A DNA stretch of 64,000 nucleotides, from assembly GCF_000565075.1 (NCBI RefSeq), contig NZ_JDFG01000012.1, positions 124,001 to 188,000 on the forward strand. The letters are read 5' to 3'. The DNA is from Atopobium sp. BS2. GTDB lineage: Bacteria > Actinomycetota > Coriobacteriia > Coriobacteriales > Atopobiaceae. Each line of letters begins with the position of its first letter. Within the stretch, counting starts at the first letter, position 1. Shown here one piece after another: positions 62,274 through 64,000 of the stretch. A model generated the notes under the pieces. The model searched no databases, was not told the DNA's origin, and saw only the letters and a list, made by a program, of their open reading frames with translations. The position numbers and the translations under genes were made by a program.

Positions 62274-63689
62274 TTAGCCAAAAATTCCGTAGATTGCTTC
62301 TGCAATGCTATTGGTAATGCTCTCTACGATATTCACAAATGGATTATCGGAATTAACATCTTTATCTCCATAAGGATTAGTGAAGTAATCCCAGAATTCT
62401 TCCCAATAGTTTTGCTGGCGGTAATACCTATAGGAATCATCATCTTCAGTACGATCCTGCTTATCATCAACGTTGTTTGTTTCGTTCTTGCTGTTCTTTT
62501 CTTTCTCTTTCATAGAAGAAAGCGTCTCATCAGAACCAAGCGTGACGTTGATGGTAAGGCGGTCTTCTCCACGTACGACCTCTACAGGAACGGTCTCTCC
62601 AATCTTGTGAGAGCGAACGGCAATAATAGCTGCATCAGCAGAAACTACGCGCTCTCCACCAATAGAGACAATAACATCACCCTTTTTAATACCAGCACCC
62701 TCTGCAGGACTATCATCAAGAAGGCCTGCTACATACGCACCGTAATCTACCGAGAGATCATTGCGCTTTGCAACTCGAGGAGTAACGGTCTGCATAGAAA
62801 GGCCAATATAGGCATGCTTAACTTGTTGGCCAGAAAGAATCTGATTTGCAATATCAATGGCATAGTTAGAAGGAATTGCAAAGCCAATACCCGCAAATGA
62901 CTTGGTATCTGACGAGAACAACGTACAAATACCCACAAGCTGACCATTGGAGTCAACCAGAGCTCCGCCAGAATTACCTGGGTTAATAGCTGCATCAACC
63001 TGGATGAGGTTTGCATAAATAGTAGTTTCTCCACCCTCTGTCTCAAGCATATCTCCACGGGAAAGAGCAGACACGATACCTGCAGAAACAGAGTGATCAA
63101 GACCAAATGGGCTACCAACACTCATAACCCAACTACCAGGAGCTAAGTTATCGGAGTTACCAATCTCAATTGGAGTAAGACTATCTCCTTTAAGGTCAGC
63201 ATGAAGAACAGCAAGGTCAGAGGTTGGATCTGTACCAACAACAGTACACTCATACTCTTTATCGTTAACGGAGATAGAGAACGTATCCATACCCTCAATG
63301 ACGTGGTAATTGGTAAGAATGTCTCCATTTGCATTCAATACAACGCCAGAACCGGTTGAGCCTGATGAATCACTGGTAGCCTTAACGGACACAACCGAAG
63401 GCAAAACCTTAGAAGCTACCGTTTCTGCCGTCTTAGTATCAGTTGGTTCTGCAGCAGGACGAGACGTCGCTGCTTGAGAAATAGTTGCCTGACCAGATGC
63501 TGCAGGAAGCTTAGAAATTCCCTCTCCCAAAGCAATGGTAGGGACACAAGCAACGGCAAAAGCAATTGCACAAGCTGTTCTTTTTACACTTGAGCTTTTG
63601 AACATAGACATAAATCCAGTCTGCTCAACTGGCGAGAAACGCTTATAAACAGCGGTATCTGTGGTTAAACCATGTGCTTGGTTCTCCAT
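62274..63689 (-). CDS. htrA: HtrA/DegP-like serine protease with PDZ domain
   Basis: 471 residues. Cytoplasmic tail, one membrane anchor or signal helix (about 35-55), linker, trypsin-like domain with the triad His in ILTNYHVIEG, Asp in TSDLAVLHAD and Ser in NPGNSGGALV, then a PDZ domain (about 300-390: GAYVAGLLDDSPAEGAGIKKGDVIVSIGG). An acidic linker and an aromatic, partly hydrophobic tail (NYWEEFWDYF; IVESITNSIAEAIYGIFG) end the protein, which is unusual. ATG 63689 is six bases after AAGGAGG. Downstream of a response regulator that may control it. Confidence 0.93.
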   Translation of the reverse strand: MENQAHGLTTDTAVYKRFSPVEQTGFMSMFKSSSVKRTACAIAFAVACVPTIALGEGISKLPAASGQATISQAATSRPAAEPTDTKTAETVASKVLPSVVSVKATSDSSGSTGSGVVLNANGDILTNYHVIEGMDTFSISVNDKEYECTVVGTDPTSDLAVLHADLKGDSLTPIEIGNSDNLAPGSWVMSVGSPFGLDHSVSAGIVSALSRGDMLETEGGETTIYANLIQVDAAINPGNSGGALVDSNGQLVGICTLFSSDTKSFAGIGFAIPSNYAIDIANQILSGQQVKHAYIGLSMQTVTPRVAKRNDLSVDYGAYVAGLLDDSPAEGAGIKKGDVIVSIGGERVVSADAAIIAVRSHKIGETVPVEVVRGEDRLTINVTLGSDETLSSMKEKEKNSKNETNNVDDKQDRTEDDDSYRYYRQQNYWEEFWDYFTNPYGDKDVNSDNPFVNIVESITNSIAEAIYGIFG

Positions 63690-63785
63690 AGACATCCTCC
63701 TTAACATCACTTTGATGCAAACAGCTAACGCACATAATTCTGCGCTAAACACCAATTTTTCAATATGTGTATTCTACCCGTTATA

Positions 63786-63817
63786 CCGGACAAAAATTCG
63801 TTTCTCATTATGAGAAA
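63786..63817. promoter_or_regulatory. Operator-like palindrome and 15-bp element upstream of htrA
   Basis: TTTCTCAT-T-ATGAGAAA (63801-63817) is a perfect palindrome. Next to it CCGGACAAAAATTCG (63786-63800) repeats the element upstream of dgt. Both lie about 100 bp before htrA and after the response regulator gene. Confidence 0.5.
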
Positions 63818-63884
63818 GACGCGCGGGAGTCCTGCTCGTAAGTAAGAAGTTTCAGATCCCATTAAATGCAGTTTGTACCTGCGA

Positions 63885-64000
63885 TTATGCTCTAAACAGA
63901 TAGCCTACACCACGTACCGTCTCAAGATGAGCGGCTGCTTGAGGACCAATCTTTGAGCGAACACGCCTGACGTGAACGTCAACTGTTCTGGTACCGCCGC
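63885..64000 (-). CDS. OmpR/PhoB-type response regulator, C-terminal end
   Basis: Partial; the 5' part is outside the window. The 37 visible codons end a winged-helix effector domain: [17 protein letters not shown] and [12 protein letters not shown] before the TAA. This is the standard recognition helix and wing of OmpR/PhoB regulators. The gene lies 195 bp before htrA on the same strand, so it may control or share a locus with the protease. Confidence 0.9.
   Translation of the reverse strand, partial: GGTRTVDVHVRRVRSKIGPQAAAHLETVRGVGYLFRA

Larger units (their letters stand above)
1254..63639. repeat. Dispersed octamer GGCGAGAA (at least 38 copies)
   Basis: Starts of plus-orientation copies: 1254, 6128, 8821, 9307, 10120, 10878, 12695, 18512, 24387, 29835, 31186, 39348, 41195, 42496, 44466, 45118, 47926, 49057, 51729, 57945, 63632. 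Starts of reverse copies (TTCTCGCC): 1512, 4448, 5697, 7390, 11432, 13751, 13932, 14261, 16424, 17368, 25966, 29847, 35838, 37014, 41335, 50644, 56123. The next base is G in 22, A in 12 and T in 4. Counted by eye, so a few may be missed. Many more copies differ only in the first base. Confidence 0.9.

Noticed and set aside
1254-63639. The dispersed octamer as a Chi or KOPS-type polar signal
   Set aside because: Copies are almost evenly split between orientations (21 and 17) though the window is probably within one replichore; such signals are strongly skewed. A full-genome check is still needed.

Overview
The window looks like chromosomal DNA of a low-to-mid G+C actinobacterium of the class Coriobacteriia. 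The best guess from gene content and style is the Atopobium/Lancefieldella group; this is inference, not a database match. Supporting signs are an actinobacterial-type division and cell-wall (dcw) cluster without ftsA but with sepF and yggT, a B/F-type sigma factor with its own anti-sigma gene, mannose-family PTS genes, and many Shine-Dalgarno-led operons. Nearly all genes are on the minus strand, so operons are read from high to low coordinates.

Reading the minus strand downstream: 63.9-60.8 kb holds the end of an OmpR-type response regulator, an HtrA protease and RmuC. 60.8-58.2 kb is an AT-rich ABC-2 export operon. 58.2-55.1 kb is a copper island (csoR, copA with a fused copper-chaperone domain, four CsoR-like operators). 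A plus-strand pair (ADP-ribosylglycohydrolase and adenosine deaminase, 52.9-55.1 kb), preceded by a structured leader with a 31-codon ORF, converges on copA. 52.6-46 kb has a phospholipase C-like protein, a metallophosphatase, a DNA glycosylase, a polar amino acid ABC transporter and a 2-keto-3-deoxygluconate permease. 45.9-45.4 kb is a non-coding, palindrome-rich element with terminal inverted repeats.

45-29.9 kb contains an SGNH esterase, a dGTPase-like protein, rarA, and a long string of overlapping or closely spaced genes: DUF948 protein, anti-sigma, sigma, AI-2E-type permease, alaS, ruvX, mltG, yqeG, aroK, a degenerate aroB and a peptidase. 29.7-26.4 kb is a mannose-type PTS operon (IIAB, IIC, IID, then a DUF956 gene behind a terminator). 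26.3-18.3 kb is housekeeping: efp, asp23, nusB, xseB, tlyA, nadK, recN, pyrG, xerD. 17.8 kb to the left edge is the dcw cluster: mraZ, rsmH, ftsL, ftsI, murF, mraY, murD, ftsW, murG, murC, murB, ftsQ, then ftsZ, pgeF, yggS, sepF, yggT. It makes peptidoglycan precursors and the divisome; its mraZ promoter carries four in-phase MraZ-type boxes.

The most unusual signal is not a gene. The octamer GGCGAGAA (consensus about TGGCGAGAAGAACG) occurs at least 38 times on the two strands, about once per 1.7 kb, in genes and in intergenic hairpins, with no strong strand bias. Density and use in terminator-like inverted pairs resemble the DNA-uptake sequences of Neisseria and Pasteurellaceae. I know of no such system described in Actinobacteria. 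It is missing from the AT-rich export operon. Other points of interest are the CopA-CopZ fusion with an internal ribosome site, the CsoR-box-flanked mini-transcript, the MITE-like element at 45.4-45.9 kb, and an AroB-like protein that seems to have lost its catalytic residues.
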